A DNA stretch of 64,000 nucleotides, taken from the NCBI RefSeq assembly GCF_001898575.1, contig NZ_MKUD01000028.1:1-64000 (forward strand), written 5' to 3'. This document shows positions 16,936 to 27,403 of the stretch, one piece after another. How positions within the stretch are numbered: the stretch's first letter is position 1; every line of letters starts with the position of its first letter. The position numbers and the translations under genes are program-made. Origin of the DNA: Spirosoma sp. 48-14. Lineage in GTDB: Bacteria > Bacteroidota > Bacteroidia > Cytophagales > Spirosomataceae. The notes below the pieces were generated by a model, which saw only the letters and a list, made by a program, of their open reading frames with translations, made no database searches and was not told the origin of the DNA.

Positions 16936-17913
16936 TTAATAGAATCCCAGCTTTTTGCGTACCCGTTCAATGGTCCGACGAGCCACTAAGCGCGCTTTTT
17001 CTTCACCAGCTTTTAGTTCAGCTTCCAGCGCATCGTTGTTTGTCATGTAGTAATTGAACCGCTCCCGCTCTGTGGCGAACTGACTCAGGATCAATTCATA
17101 AAACGCCTTTTTGGCCATGCCATACCCATAATTTCCACCCTCATACAGGCTCCGCATTTCGGCAATCTGCGAATCAGAGGCCAATAGCGAATACAACTGA
17201 AACGTTATGTCTGTATCTGGATTTTTGGGGTCTTCCAAAGGCGTTGAGTCCGACTTGATCTTTTTAATGACTTTCCACAACTCATTTTCAGGCAGGAAAA
17301 TATCGATGTAGTTGTTATACGATTTACTCATTTTAGCCCCATCGATACCGGGTATTGTCATCAGTCGATCGTCGATACGCGCTTCGGGCAGCACGAATAC
17401 CTCTTCGCCATACTGATGATTGAATGCGCTGGCGATGTCGCGGGTCATTTCGATGTGCTGCCGCTGATCTTTACCGACCGGAATAATTTCTGCATCATAC
17501 AACACAATGTCTGCTGCCTGCAACACCGGGTAAACAAACAACCCCGCATTCACCCCCGACAATGCCCGATCCGATTTCTCTTTAAACGAGGTGGCGTTGT
17601 TGAGCATCGGGAAGGGCGTGAAACAGCTCAGATGCCAGGCCAGCTCCGTATGTTCGGCCACCCGCGATTGCCGCCAGAATGTGTTTTTTTCGGTATCCAG
17701 CCCAAACGCCAGCCAGGTAGCGGCTACCGCCCGCGTAAACTCCCGACGCATATCGCCATCTTTGATGGTTGTCAGCGAATGTAGATCAGCTATAAACAAA
17801 AATGATTCATTATCAGGCTGTTTCGACAGCTCAATGGCAGGTTTGATAGCCCCCAGAATATTGCCTAAATGCGGTCGGCCGCTGGATTGAATACCGGTTA
17901 AGATACGTGACAT
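16936..17913 (-). CDS. trpS: Tryptophan-tRNA ligase
   Basis: This class I aminoacyl-tRNA synthetase (325 aa, usual length) charges tRNA-Trp in the cytoplasm. The HIGH-type motif appears as SGRPHLGNILGA at the N-terminus and the KMSKS motif as AKMSKSYNN near residue 195. It lies downstream of the malic enzyme gene on the same strand, separated by a long palindrome. Confidence 0.96.
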   Translation of the reverse strand: MSRILTGIQSSGRPHLGNILGAIKPAIELSKQPDNESFLFIADLHSLTTIKDGDMRREFTRAVAATWLAFGLDTEKNTFWRQSRVAEHTELAWHLSCFTPFPMLNNATSFKEKSDRALSGVNAGLFVYPVLQAADIVLYDAEIIPVGKDQRQHIEMTRDIASAFNHQYGEEVFVLPEARIDDRLMTIPGIDGAKMSKSYNNYIDIFLPENELWKVIKKIKSDSTPLEDPKNPDTDITFQLYSLLASDSQIAEMRSLYEGGNYGYGMAKKAFYELILSQFATERERFNYYMTNNDALEAELKAGEEKARLVARRTIERVRKKLGFY

Positions 17914-17926
17914 AATTATGAGTATT

Positions 17927-18012
17927 AGGAGCGAGGAGCGAGAAGTGAGAATGCTGACGCATATTTTTTTAGGTGCGTCAGCATTCTCACTTCTCGTTCC
18001 TCGCTCCTCGCT
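17927..18012. repeat. Long palindrome, TGAGAATGC family
   Basis: The left arm 17931-17960 and right arm 17974-18011 pair over about 30 bases, with a 7-base bulge in the right arm. The core TGAGAATGCTGACGC/GCGTCAGCATTCTCA also occurs in the palindrome at 24009-24092, so the two are related. It fills almost the entire gap between the malic enzyme stop codon and the trpS start. Confidence 0.8.
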
Positions 18013-18021
18013 TCTAGTACT

Positions 18022-20289
18022 TTACTTTCCTTGTGCCTCCACAACGGCGATGGCAACCATATTGACGATTTCACGTTCGGAGGAGCCCAACTGCAATACA
18101 TAGACGGGCTTACGAATACCCAGCAAAATAGGCCCAATCGCGTCGAACCCAGCCGCTTCACTCATCAGGTTATAGGCGATATTTGCGGCTGACAGGTTCG
18201 GAAAAATAAGCGTATTGGCGCCCTCGCCCACCAACTTACTGAACGGATGATTCTGCTGGAGTAACTCCGTATTGAACGCCAGGTGAGCCTGAATTTCGCC
18301 ATCCACGACTAAATCAGGATGCTTTTTCTGCAAAATTTCGACAGCCTGGTTCATTTTTTCAGCGTCTTCGCCCTTCGCACTGCCAAAATTGGAGTACGTA
18401 ACTAAGGCAATACGCGGTTTAATATTGAATCGCTCAACCGTCCGGGCCGTTAATTCAGTGATTTCGACAATTTCTTCAGCCGTAGGGTTAAAATTAACCG
18501 TCGTGTCTGAGAAAAACAGCGGTCCCCGTTTCGTCAGCAGGATATACATCCCCGCTACTTTCTTAACCCCGGACTCTTTGCCAATGATCTGTAAGGCCGG
18601 ACGAATCGTATCTGGATACGAGCGAGTTAAGCCTGAAATCAAGGCATCGGCTTCGCCTGTTTCGACCATCATGGCGCCGAAGTAATTGCGGACGTTCATC
18701 ATTTTCCGCGCTTCGGTCAGATTGACTCCTTTGCGTTTCCGCTTTTCAAAAAACAGATCACCAAATCGCTGAATGAGTGCTTCCTGCTCTGGCGACCGTG
18801 GATCCAGAATGGGCGTATCACCCAAATCCAGGCTGTTTTCGCGAATGAGCTGTTCAATCTTGGCTTTCTCGCCGAGTAATATAGGATACGCAATTCCCTC
18901 ATCGCGCACCTGCTGAGCCGCTTTTAATACTTTCAGGTTTTCGGCATCGGCAAAGACAACCCGCTTCGGATTCGCCTTGGCTTTACTCAGAATCACCCTC
19001 GAGATCTGGTTGTCCTGCCCTAACCGACGCGCCAACTGCTGCTCGTACCCTTCCCAGTCGGTAATTGGTAGGCGCGCCACACCAGACTCCATAGCTGCTT
19101 TAGCGACTGCCGGTGCCACCGTTGACAGCAAACGGGGATCAACAGGTTTAGGCAGGATATAATTTCGGCCAAAAATCAGATTCAACTCACCATAGGCCAG
19201 GTTAACCAAGTCAGGCACAGGTTTTTTTGCCAGGTCAGCCAGCGCATAGGTGGCTGCCAGTTTCATGGCTTCGTTGATTTCGGTGGCCCGTACATCCAGC
19301 GCCCCCCGGAATATGTATGGAAAGCCAAGTACATTATTCACCTGATTGGGGTAATCAGAACGGCCCGTAGCCATAATAATATCGGGTCGGGCGGCCATCG
19401 CATCGTCATAACTGATTTCAGGATTCGGGTTTGCCATCGCGAATACAATGGCATCCGGCGCCATTGAGCGAATCAGATCCTGACTGACAATGTTACCTTT
19501 CGATAGCCCGACAAACACATCTGCTCCGGCGAATGCATCGGCCAGCGACTTCACAGGCCGAGACGTGGCAAACGGGCGCATGATGTCGCTCAGGTCGGTG
19601 CGATCGGTTGTCAATGGGCCATTCACATCGAACATGACTATATTCTCGTGTTTAGCGCCCAACGCGATGTACTGACGAGCACAGGATATAGCTGCGGCTC
19701 CCGCTCCCAGAATAACGAACTTCGCCGATTCGATGGACTTATGAACGAGTTCCAGCGCATTCAGCAACGCGGCACCGCTCACAATAGCGGTGCCATGCTG
19801 GTCGTCGTGCATGACAGGAATGTTCATCTCGCGCTTCAGCCGTTCTTCAATCTCGAAACACTCCGGTGCTTTGATGTCTTCCAGATTAACACCCCCGAAG
19901 GTGGGCTCCAGAATTTTAACCGTACGAACAAATTCGTCGATATTCTTGGTATTCAACTCGATGTCGAATACATCGATGTCGGCATAAATCTTGAACAATA
20001 GCCCTTTGCCTTCCATAACGGGCTTGCTGGCTGCAGCACCTATATCGCCTAACCCCAGCACAGCCGTTCCGTTGCTGATAACAGCCACCAGATTGCCTTT
20101 GGTCGTGTATTTAAAGGCGTCGTCGGGGTTGGCTTCAATAGCCAGACAAGGTTCGGCTACGCCCGGCGAATAAGCCAGCGAAAGGTCGCGCTGGGTGTTG
20201 TATTCTTTACTAGGAATCACTTCCAGTTTACCAGGGCGCCCTTTGGCGTGGTAATCGAGCGCATCTTCGCGACGAATTTTCTGCTGCAT
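18022..20289 (-). CDS. maeB: NADP-dependent malic enzyme with phosphotransacetylase-like domain
   Basis: This enzyme oxidatively decarboxylates malate to pyruvate with NADP. It has 755 aa, the standard length of the MaeB type. Residues 1 to about 430 are the malic enzyme part, with [11 protein letters not shown] near residue 159 and the Rossmann motif [12 protein letters not shown]. Residues from about 430 to 755 form a phosphate acetyl/butyryltransferase-like domain that usually has a regulatory role. Both halves are complete. Confidence 0.95.
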   Translation of the reverse strand: MQQKIRREDALDYHAKGRPGKLEVIPSKEYNTQRDLSLAYSPGVAEPCLAIEANPDDAFKYTTKGNLVAVISNGTAVLGLGDIGAAASKPVMEGKGLLFKIYADIDVFDIELNTKNIDEFVRTVKILEPTFGGVNLEDIKAPECFEIEERLKREMNIPVMHDDQHGTAIVSGAALLNALELVHKSIESAKFVILGAGAAAISCARQYIALGAKHENIVMFDVNGPLTTDRTDLSDIMRPFATSRPVKSLADAFAGADVFVGLSKGNIVSQDLIRSMAPDAIVFAMANPNPEISYDDAMAARPDIIMATGRSDYPNQVNNVLGFPYIFRGALDVRATEINEAMKLAATYALADLAKKPVPDLVNLAYGELNLIFGRNYILPKPVDPRLLSTVAPAVAKAAMESGVARLPITDWEGYEQQLARRLGQDNQISRVILSKAKANPKRVVFADAENLKVLKAAQQVRDEGIAYPILLGEKAKIEQLIRENSLDLGDTPILDPRSPEQEALIQRFGDLFFEKRKRKGVNLTEARKMMNVRNYFGAMMVETGEADALISGLTRSYPDTIRPALQIIGKESGVKKVAGMYILLTKRGPLFFSDTTVNFNPTAEEIVEITELTARTVERFNIKPRIALVTYSNFGSAKGEDAEKMNQAVEILQKKHPDLVVDGEIQAHLAFNTELLQQNHPFSKLVGEGANTLIFPNLSAANIAYNLMSEAAGFDAIGPILLGIRKPVYVLQLGSSEREIVNMVAIAVVEAQGK

Positions 20290-20363
20290 ACGGATTGTGT
20301 AGTTGATGAGCTTGTTGTACCCTTTGGGACCGCGAAGGTACGGAAACTAAGCGGAGTGGTGTA

Positions 20364-21395
20364 TCACGATCGGCCTAATACTTTCGTCTGAGTTGTGTAT
20401 ACCCAGCCTGCCCAGCAGAAAAGGAGCAGTACACCTAAAAAAGCCGTTCGCTGTCCGGGTTTAGTGTGGGTAGGCTCCAGGGCAGTTATGGCAGCCCGCA
20501 GCCGGAGACCATTCACCTGCTCAACCCCGAAGACTGGAATATGCTTGAAATTATCGTACTTATCGCCCAACGTCAGTGGTTCGGTCTTTAGCAATTTCTT
20601 TCGGAAATCGCTGTCCCGAATCAGTACCCGAACCGATCGGTTTAAAGTAATTTCCTGTTGCAACCTACGCAGATCATCCGCGTAGGCTTTCCGGCTGATA
20701 TAGAATTCAAAATCAGGCCAGTTGCTTAGTCGAATCGTAAATCCTTTCAGTATACCCCGATCGGCATCCGGTCTTATACGATCCAGTGTGCTCGTCACGG
20801 ATATTAGTTGCGCGGGCTGCTTAGTTTCGGGGTTATGAGCCAGATACCCGTATACAATGTTGGCCACAATCAGCACACTCAGACTACCAATCAGCCAACG
20901 CAACCGATTCCGTTCTATCCTTGTGATTACCCGTTTACGGGGCACTATGGCCTTATGCTCGGTAAGCCGGGCTTTCAGTTGTTCATAAGCCTCAAAATCA
21001 ATGGATCGGATCGTGAAATAGTCCTCAGGAAGATAAATCACCAGCGTCTGATAGGGGCCTCTCCTATCCTGATCCAAATATTCATGATAACCTTCGATCG
21101 AGTCGTAAGGGAACTGTCGGGCAGATTGCGTCCATTTTTTTACAGTAAATTGATAAGGGCCTAGCGTGACCACTATGGTTTGTTTCCAGGCTTCAGCCAG
21201 ACAAATAACCCAGACAAATCCAAACAGTACCAACCAAATCGGTGCCTGACTCAGGTCGGGGTAAACCTGACCATTTGTTGCCACTTTATAAGGGATGTAC
21301 AGAAGGGCGACCAAAAGCCCAAACAGAAACCGGTGCAACCATAGCCAGCGACTCCTGATTCGAAACGTTTCTTCATGTTGAGTAAGTGTAATCAT
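20364..21395 (-). CDS. Membrane protein of unknown function
   Basis: This 343-aa protein has paired hydrophobic spans near residues 22-40 and 53-68, a third near 165-185 and a last one near 318-335. Between the first spans and the third lies a beta-rich cytoplasmic stretch (IVVTLGPYQFTVKKW, YQTLVIYLPEDYFTI) resembling bacterial PH-like domains. I cannot assign a family with confidence. It lies on the same strand upstream of the malic enzyme gene (75-base gap) but with no obvious functional link. Confidence 0.65.
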   Translation of the reverse strand: MITLTQHEETFRIRSRWLWLHRFLFGLLVALLYIPYKVATNGQVYPDLSQAPIWLVLFGFVWVICLAEAWKQTIVVTLGPYQFTVKKWTQSARQFPYDSIEGYHEYLDQDRRGPYQTLVIYLPEDYFTIRSIDFEAYEQLKARLTEHKAIVPRKRVITRIERNRLRWLIGSLSVLIVANIVYGYLAHNPETKQPAQLISVTSTLDRIRPDADRGILKGFTIRLSNWPDFEFYISRKAYADDLRRLQQEITLNRSVRVLIRDSDFRKKLLKTEPLTLGDKYDNFKHIPVFGVEQVNGLRLRAAITALEPTHTKPGQRTAFLGVLLLFCWAGWVYTTQTKVLGRS

Positions 21396-21587
21396 TGTAT
21401 TTTCGTCTAAAACCTAAATCTGTTGAGACTACCGTTCCCCTATGGAAATAGCCAATCCTCATGACGCAATCTCCTTACTCCTCATAGGCACAGACGTATA
21501 AGGCATCCATAAGTACTTAGCCCCGCCTACAATTACCTGTTAGGAACCACTGTAGCTACTTAAGCTCTGATGGCTGAACATGTATCC

Positions 21588-22004
21588 TTATGCACCAATC
21601 ACTGCTACTGTTAACCGACTCACGCAAACGAGTTTATTGTGTTCGTCAGTAATTCGAATATCCCAAACGTGGGTAGTACGTCCGGCATGAATGGGAGTAC
21701 AACGACCATAGACCCAGCCTTCACGTACGGAGCGAATATGATTGGCATTGATTTCCAGCCCAACAGCCCGTTGCTTTACCGGATCGTCCAGCAGCATATA
21801 AGATGCTACACTGCCCAATGTCTCGGCCAGTACAACGGAAGCTCCTCCATGAAGAATACCAAAGGGCTGATGGGTTCGTTTATCGACGGGCATTCGGGCG
21901 GTTAGATATCCTTCACCTGCTTCAAGGAATTCTATACCAAGGTGTTTGGCGATAGAGTCATTATGAATAAAATCGAGTGCATTCAGATCAAAGCCAGCTT
22001 TCAT
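21588..22004 (-). CDS. Hotdog-fold thioesterase (PaaI/YdiI-like)
   Basis: This is a probable acyl-CoA thioesterase. I start it at the ATG at 22004 (138 aa), which matches the usual family length; the longer frame adds 24 unsupported residues. The motif HGGASVVLAETLGSVAS carries the glutamate used by YdiI/MenI-type enzymes. That subgroup includes the 1,4-dihydroxy-2-naphthoyl-CoA hydrolase of menaquinone synthesis, a plausible but unproven role. It is divergent from the phosphatase gene at 22147. Confidence 0.85.
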   Translation of the reverse strand: MKAGFDLNALDFIHNDSIAKHLGIEFLEAGEGYLTARMPVDKRTHQPFGILHGGASVVLAETLGSVASYMLLDDPVKQRAVGLEINANHIRSVREGWVYGRCTPIHAGRTTHVWDIRITDEHNKLVCVSRLTVAVIGA

Positions 22005-22146
22005 GTTGTTTTGGTTTAATGTCAAGATTTCAGGTTTACTAAGCTGTGGTAACCCAAAACTTAAAATCTGAAACAATTTATAACCTGTTTTTTCGTAATT
22101 TTGCGGCTCAAATTTGACAAAAATTGCCGATAGGCAAGGGGGCAGC

Positions 22147-22785
22147 TTGACACAAAAAACAATTTATCTGATTCGCCATGGCGAAACAGACTTCAACCGA
22201 CGCGGTATCGTTCAGGGAAGTGGCGTCGATGCGGATCTCAACGAAATGGGCCGTGCCCAGGCAATGGCTTTTTTTCTGGCGTATCAGCATGTGCCATTCC
22301 AGAAAATTTACATCTCCGGCTTAAAACGCACGTATCAGACAGCCGAACCATTTATTGAACTGGGGATTCCCTACGAAAAGCTCACTGGCCTCAACGAAAT
22401 TAGCTGGGGCATTATGGAAGGCAAAGCCCCTGGCAACCTGGATAATGAATACTACCGTGCTCTCATCGAAGCCTGGGAATCGGGACGTACGGACCAGCCT
22501 ACCGAAGGTGGCGAAAGTCCAGACCAGGTAGCAGCCCGTCAAAAAGAAGCCATCGACGTGATCCTGTCTCACCCCGACGAAGAAACGGTTCTTGTTGCCA
22601 TGCATGGTCGGGCGATGCGTATTCTGCTTAGCTGGATCACCAACCAGCCCCTTTCACACATGGATCAGTTTGAACACAGCAACGTCTGCCTGTACAAACT
22701 TCTCTACGATTACGAATCAACTACGTTTACCATTACGCAGGCCAACGATACGGCTCACCTACTGTCGCTGGCGCTGACCCAGTAA
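22147..22785 (+). CDS. Histidine phosphatase family protein
   Basis: This phosphoglycerate mutase-like phosphatase has the catalytic motif LIRHGETDFNRRG right at the N-terminus and the second histidine in MHGRAMRILLSW. I prefer the TTG at 22147 (212 aa, MTQKTIYLIRHGE), preceded by a purine-rich AAGGGGG, over a TTG at 22114; no ATG is available before the motif. The substrate is unknown. Confidence 0.87.
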   Translation: MTQKTIYLIRHGETDFNRRGIVQGSGVDADLNEMGRAQAMAFFLAYQHVPFQKIYISGLKRTYQTAEPFIELGIPYEKLTGLNEISWGIMEGKAPGNLDNEYYRALIEAWESGRTDQPTEGGESPDQVAARQKEAIDVILSHPDEETVLVAMHGRAMRILLSWITNQPLSHMDQFEHSNVCLYKLLYDYESTTFTITQANDTAHLLSLALTQ

Positions 22786-22935
22786 GAATTTGCCTGACTT
22801 TAGTGGTTACCAGTCAACAATCATCATCGGCCGATAATCCACGTATATTTCCATTAATAATTGCCGGAAACCAATTCTGTTCTGAAACACGTATATTCGT
22901 CAATAGTCCAGTAATTAGTGGAGAATGAAGTGAGC

Positions 22936-24024
22936 ATGTCAAAACAGAAAATATATTGGTATTGCCAAATAGCCGGCTGGACATTGGTAATCATTGTCGA
23001 GTGGATCGGCTATTGGTTACAAGGTCTTTTCGGCGAAGAAGTCTTTTGGTTAGGGATTGCAAATATTATTTTAGGCATTTCATTAACGCACCTCTATCGA
23101 TTAATCATAAAACGATGGAACTGGGTTAAACTCCCGCTGATTCGCTTAGTACCACGAGTGGCCATCTCAGTGATTGTACTTGCTGCAGTTATGAGCGCGG
23201 TAAACATTCCATTCGATAAAGAATTATACGCCGATATATTCGTCAACGAACCCAATTACATTTTTGGATACCTGGTCATATGGGGGAAAACGATGCTAGC
23301 CTGGGTTCTTTCTTACACAGCCTACCACTACGTTGAGCAGAACCGGAACGACGAAATTGAGAAACTACTGCTCAAAACCAGTGTGCGCGAAACAGAAGCC
23401 AAAGTCCTGCGTTCGCAGTTAAATCCGCACTTCGTCTTTAATGCCCTCAACAGCATCCGGGCACTGGTTTTTGAAAACCCAACCAAAGCGCAGCAGGGCA
23501 TTACGCAGTTGTCCAATTTACTTCGCAACTCGCTACTCGCCGACCGACGGAAAACGGTGGAACTGCGCGAAGAAATCAAAACCGTAGAGGATTATCTATC
23601 GCTCGAAAAAGTTCGCTACGAAGACCGGCTTACATCCTACATCGACCTCGATAGCCGGACTCTTTTCTGGCAGGTTCCCCCCATGATGTTGCAAACGCTG
23701 GTCGAAAACGCGATCAAGCATGGTGTCTCAAAAGCCGTTGGGGGTGGATTCATTGATATTCGGTCGAGTCTGGAAAGCGACAAGTTGCATATTACCATTC
23801 GCAATACTGGCGTTCTGGGCGACAAAGAAGCTTCGGGTGGCTTCGGACTAGCCAATACGTCCCAGCGACTTGATTTGTTATACGGCCACGAAGCCCACTT
23901 CAAGATTTATCAGGAAAACGATACCCAAGGCGACGGGCCCATTGTGTGTGCCGAAATTACCATCCCTGCCCAGTCGGAGGGTATGTTCCGACGTGAAAAA
24001 CAGCCACTGGGAGCCAGAAGCTAG
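22936..24024 (+). CDS. LytS-type sensor histidine kinase
   Basis: This membrane histidine kinase has four N-terminal hydrophobic spans (about residues 5-140) and a His_kinase domain with the phospho-acceptor motif QLNPHFVFNALNS. The ATPase part includes MLQTLVENAIKHG and GGFGLANTSQRLDLLYG. The start at the ATG 22936 is chosen over a GTG at 22918. It is cotranscribed with the LytTR regulator at 24106. Its last four codons and stop lie inside the left arm of a long palindrome (24009-24092), so its C-terminal GARS comes from that repeat. Confidence 0.92.
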   Translation: MSKQKIYWYCQIAGWTLVIIVEWIGYWLQGLFGEEVFWLGIANIILGISLTHLYRLIIKRWNWVKLPLIRLVPRVAISVIVLAAVMSAVNIPFDKELYADIFVNEPNYIFGYLVIWGKTMLAWVLSYTAYHYVEQNRNDEIEKLLLKTSVRETEAKVLRSQLNPHFVFNALNSIRALVFENPTKAQQGITQLSNLLRNSLLADRRKTVELREEIKTVEDYLSLEKVRYEDRLTSYIDLDSRTLFWQVPPMMLQTLVENAIKHGVSKAVGGGFIDIRSSLESDKLHITIRNTGVLGDKEASGGFGLANTSQRLDLLYGHEAHFKIYQENDTQGDGPIVCAEITIPAQSEGMFRREKQPLGARS

Positions 24025-24092
24025 GAACGAGGATTGAGAATGCCGTTTCCTGCGTCAGCATTCTCAATCCTCGCCCCCAACTCCTGGCTCCT
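24009..24092. repeat. Long palindrome overlapping kinase stop codon
   Basis: The left arm 24010-24043 and right arm 24058-24091 pair imperfectly over about 30 bases, with outer GGAGCCAG/CTGGCTCC and inner GAGGATTGAGAATGC/GCATTCTCAATCCTC. The inner core is shared with the palindrome at 17927-18012. It spans the junction between kinase and regulator and ends 14 bases before the regulator start. Confidence 0.8.
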
Positions 24093-24105
24093 ACCCCTCT
24101 AAACT

Positions 24106-24840
24106 ATGAAGACCCTTATTATTGACGACGAGCGCTTAGCCCGCAACGAACTCCGCAGGCTTCTCGAGAATTTCCCCAAGATTCAGATTATTGGTGAAGC
24201 TGCCAACGCGGACGAAGCCTTGCCTATGATCGAAGAACTGGAACCCGAACTCCTATTTCTGGACATTCAGATGCCAGGAAAAAACGGCTTTGAATTACTC
24301 CAGTCGATCGAAGGCAAAACTCCTGAAGTGATTTTTACGACGGCTTATGACGAATATGCCATTAAAGCATTCGAGTTCAATGCGCTCGATTACCTCCTCA
24401 AACCCGTCGAACTATCCCGGCTGTCGGAAGCGATCCATCGGGTTGAGGAAGAACAGCATATTCCTGAGGCAACGGGCCAGGCAGCAGGTATCTCTACAAA
24501 AATTCTGGGCGAAAATGACCAGGTATTTGTGAAAGATGGCGAAAAATGCTGGTTCGTCAAACTTGGCAAAGTGCGCCTGTTCGAGTCGATGGGCAACTAC
24601 GTCCGGCTTTATTTCGACGATCAGAAGCCACTGGTTCTCAAATCATTAAATGCACTTGAAGACAGGCTTAACCCAACCACCTTCTTCCGGGCCAACCGCA
24701 AACATATTATTAACCTTCAATGGATCGAAAAAATCGAGCCCTGGTTCAGTGGTGGATTGCTGGTTACGTTACGTGGTGGCGATAAAATCGAAATTAGCCG
24801 CCGACAGGCTATTCGGTTTAAAGATTTGTTAAGTTTGTAA
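24106..24840 (+). CDS. LytTR-family response regulator
   Basis: This 244-aa protein has a receiver domain (DD at residues 7-8, phospho-acceptor D53 in LLFLDIQMPG, TTAYDEYAIKAF) followed by a LytTR DNA-binding domain (MGNYVRLYF, FFRANRKHIINL). It is the partner of the kinase encoded immediately upstream. Targets are not evident; a DUF3298 lipoprotein gene follows 82 bases later. Confidence 0.94.
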   Translation: MKTLIIDDERLARNELRRLLENFPKIQIIGEAANADEALPMIEELEPELLFLDIQMPGKNGFELLQSIEGKTPEVIFTTAYDEYAIKAFEFNALDYLLKPVELSRLSEAIHRVEEEQHIPEATGQAAGISTKILGENDQVFVKDGEKCWFVKLGKVRLFESMGNYVRLYFDDQKPLVLKSLNALEDRLNPTTFFRANRKHIINLQWIEKIEPWFSGGLLVTLRGGDKIEISRRQAIRFKDLLSL

Positions 24841-24922
24841 TAGCAGCTACCTGAACGTGAATGGTTAATCGAAAGACCAGGTACGAGTTCGTAGTGCTTT
24901 CTCGATTAGCCATTGACGCTTC

Positions 24923-25723
24923 ATGAAGCCTATCCTATATATCGTTTTGCTGGCTGGTTTAGCCAGCACATTTGCCGCTTGCCATACTACCCAAAGCGAT
25001 CCACCAGTCTTAGATCGTCAGCAGTATACCCTCGGAAGCCCTAATCCCTGCGACACGACAACTAATACGGGCGTAGATGTATCCGTATCGTATATCCAGT
25101 TGAAAGACGATACGGAAGGCGCTCGCAAAATCAACGATAGTTTACGACTACTGGCGGTGAACAGTGTAGTCAACTGGCTAGACAGTGCCACCATTGCCAG
25201 CCACCCCGACGTACATAGTAACCTGGAAAAAGCCGCATCACTTTTTGCCAAAGACTACGAAGTGATGCGCAAAGACATGGGAAGCCTGGGCGGATGCTGG
25301 GAATTGGAAACCAGTGCCGATACGGTGCATGTTAGCCCCAGAGCATTAACAGTACGGGTCGAAACCAGAGCCTATACGGGAGGAGCACATCCGAACTCAA
25401 ACCTGTCCTTTTATACATTCGACCGGGAAACGGGCCGGACACTTACGCTAAACGATATGATTGCCGATACGACTGCTCTACTTGGGGTTCTGGAATCGGC
25501 TTTCCGGCAGCAGCAGCACCTGTTGCCCCAAACTAGCCTGGAAGAACAGGGCTATTTTTTGCGCGATGGTCACTTCTTTCTACCTGCCAATATAGGCACT
25601 AGCCGGGAAGGACTGGTTTTTTATTACAATCCGTATGAAATAGCGGCTTATGCGGTTGGCCCCATTCAAGTGACAGTTCCGTACGAAAAACTGAATGGTA
25701 TTCTGCGCGACGACTGGCAATAA
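24923..25723 (+). CDS. DUF3298-type lipoprotein
   Basis: This 266-aa protein has a lipoprotein signal with cysteine at residue 19-20 (TFAAC). The C-terminal half carries a DUF3298/RsiV-like signature: VETRAYTGGAHPNSNLSFYTFD, TLNDMI, and a closing YEIAAYAVGPIQVTVPYEKL. Family members are periplasmic and include the lysozyme-binding RsiV domain, so ligand or inhibitor binding is possible. It may be read through from the LytTR gene. Confidence 0.8.
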   Translation: MKPILYIVLLAGLASTFAACHTTQSDPPVLDRQQYTLGSPNPCDTTTNTGVDVSVSYIQLKDDTEGARKINDSLRLLAVNSVVNWLDSATIASHPDVHSNLEKAASLFAKDYEVMRKDMGSLGGCWELETSADTVHVSPRALTVRVETRAYTGGAHPNSNLSFYTFDRETGRTLTLNDMIADTTALLGVLESAFRQQQHLLPQTSLEEQGYFLRDGHFFLPANIGTSREGLVFYYNPYEIAAYAVGPIQVTVPYEKLNGILRDDWQ

Positions 25724-25864
25724 ACAAGCTATTCCCAATTAATCAATTTACGACAACAATACCATTCGGCTTCTAGCTGTAGTGGGCAATTAGCGCCATT
25801 ATTCCGTATTTTTGCCCTTACAACGAATCGCACCCCATTCGATGGAGGTTCGTTTCCGTATTGT

Positions 25865-27403
25865 ATGAGACCACATTGGATTGGCCCCGTTGCTGTCAGT
25901 AGCCTTTTTCTGATCCTCTTCTTTTGCTTTAAGGTCATTCGATTTCAGGCGTTGTATTATACGTACAATGATATGTACATTTTCCTTCAGGAATCGCATA
26001 GCTGGATGAATGGGCGCCCTGTTTTGTACGAAAATATCTGGGGCTACGACGATCGAATCCATAATAATTACGCCATGCTCCTTTGGGGGCCTCTTATCTA
26101 CATCTGGGGAGCCTATGGCGCTTTTTTCGTTCAGTTTGGGCTCACCCTGCTGAGTTATGTATTGCTCCTGCGCCACCTGGCCATTCGATTAGCGAACTGG
26201 GCTGTATGGTTGATGCTGACTGTAGTGCTGCTGGGTCCGGTCTGGTTCTGGTTTTATGAACACCCTAATATCGGCTGGCATCCCGAGTTAACGTACTTTC
26301 CGTTATCGATCTTCTTTCTGTTAGCGTTATTACACGCACATACAGGTTGGTTCATTATGACAGCTACGCTCCTGGTTCTGGTAAAGGAAGATGGGGCTTT
26401 ATTGGCAGGTTCCATTCATCTGGCATTCCTGTGTCTTCACTATCTGGTTACCAACCGACAGCAATCCATCTTTGGCATTCTGACGAAATCCCGATTCTGG
26501 CTGGTGCTCGCAGGCTGGGCTCTGCTGTTTATAGCCGGTATGGCCTTTTTATCCTTTAAAAACCATGCTGCCGAACCGGAACCACGGCTACAACAGGCCC
26601 TCAACGCCATTCGCACCGGCCTGAATTCCCGCGAGTTTATTGGTACTAACCTGCTATTGTTCGTTCAGACGCTGTTGCTTTTAGCGCCCCCGATTGGCTT
26701 ATTAACGTATGGTTTATATCGCCTGGGGTGGCAACAGGCTGGTAGTATTTTACTGGTATACAGTGCTGCGTTACTGGCTATTCTACTGTCGAACTGGGTG
26801 CAGGGGGCTACGTATTACGGCACCAATGCCCTCTTCGATCTGGTATCGCTGACCTGGCCTCCCCGGTTTGTGCTGGTTTATGCCTTCTCGACCGTTTATA
26901 CGATTGCCTTCTGGCTACTGTATGAAGCCGATCAGTCATCGGTTCCACGCTGGCAACCCGTATATACTGGCTTACTATTAGTTATTATTCAACTACCGCT
27001 CGTACAGTATGCCCGCCCAGACTTTCGGTTGCTCACCATCCTGCACGACAGTTTTACGCACCGTTTCGACCCCCAAAAAGAACCTCTGTTACCGGATGAT
27101 GATGTGACCGTTGTTAAGAAACTGGCCCAAACCATTCCTTCTCACTCCAACGTATTTGTGTTTGATTATCTGATTCCTTTATTTCACAAGCATTACAACA
27201 TCTGGCCTACTGAAAAGCAGTGGGAAAATGCAGACCTGGCTATTATCCCGTCCAATGATTTTCAGAAACTTAGTGATCGTCTGCCTCGGGTGATGAAACG
27301 ACCTTACAAACCCATTCGGCTCAGTACTTATACCCTTTACGTCACCCCGGCCTACGAACCTTACATAAACGCAGTCCTTACGCCTAACGCCAACACAAAA
27401 TGA
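25865..27403 (+). CDS. DUF2079-like multi-span membrane protein, paralogue 1
   Basis: This 512-aa protein has about ten to twelve hydrophobic spans. It resembles the DUF2079/GT-C superfamily: acidic first loop FNDMY/YNDMYIF, GWHPELTYFP, and LLVLVKEDGALLAG, a KED motif typical of DUF2079. A close paralogue of the same length lies at 29293. The predicted role is sugar transfer from a lipid-linked donor in the envelope, consistent with the GT2 polyprenol-phosphate-type enzyme encoded between the two. The 3' end overlaps the next gene by four bases (ATGA). Confidence 0.75.
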   Translation: MRPHWIGPVAVSSLFLILFFCFKVIRFQALYYTYNDMYIFLQESHSWMNGRPVLYENIWGYDDRIHNNYAMLLWGPLIYIWGAYGAFFVQFGLTLLSYVLLLRHLAIRLANWAVWLMLTVVLLGPVWFWFYEHPNIGWHPELTYFPLSIFFLLALLHAHTGWFIMTATLLVLVKEDGALLAGSIHLAFLCLHYLVTNRQQSIFGILTKSRFWLVLAGWALLFIAGMAFLSFKNHAAEPEPRLQQALNAIRTGLNSREFIGTNLLLFVQTLLLLAPPIGLLTYGLYRLGWQQAGSILLVYSAALLAILLSNWVQGATYYGTNALFDLVSLTWPPRFVLVYAFSTVYTIAFWLLYEADQSSVPRWQPVYTGLLLVIIQLPLVQYARPDFRLLTILHDSFTHRFDPQKEPLLPDDDVTVVKKLAQTIPSHSNVFVFDYLIPLFHKHYNIWPTEKQWENADLAIIPSNDFQKLSDRLPRVMKRPYKPIRLSTYTLYVTPAYEPYINAVLTPNANTK

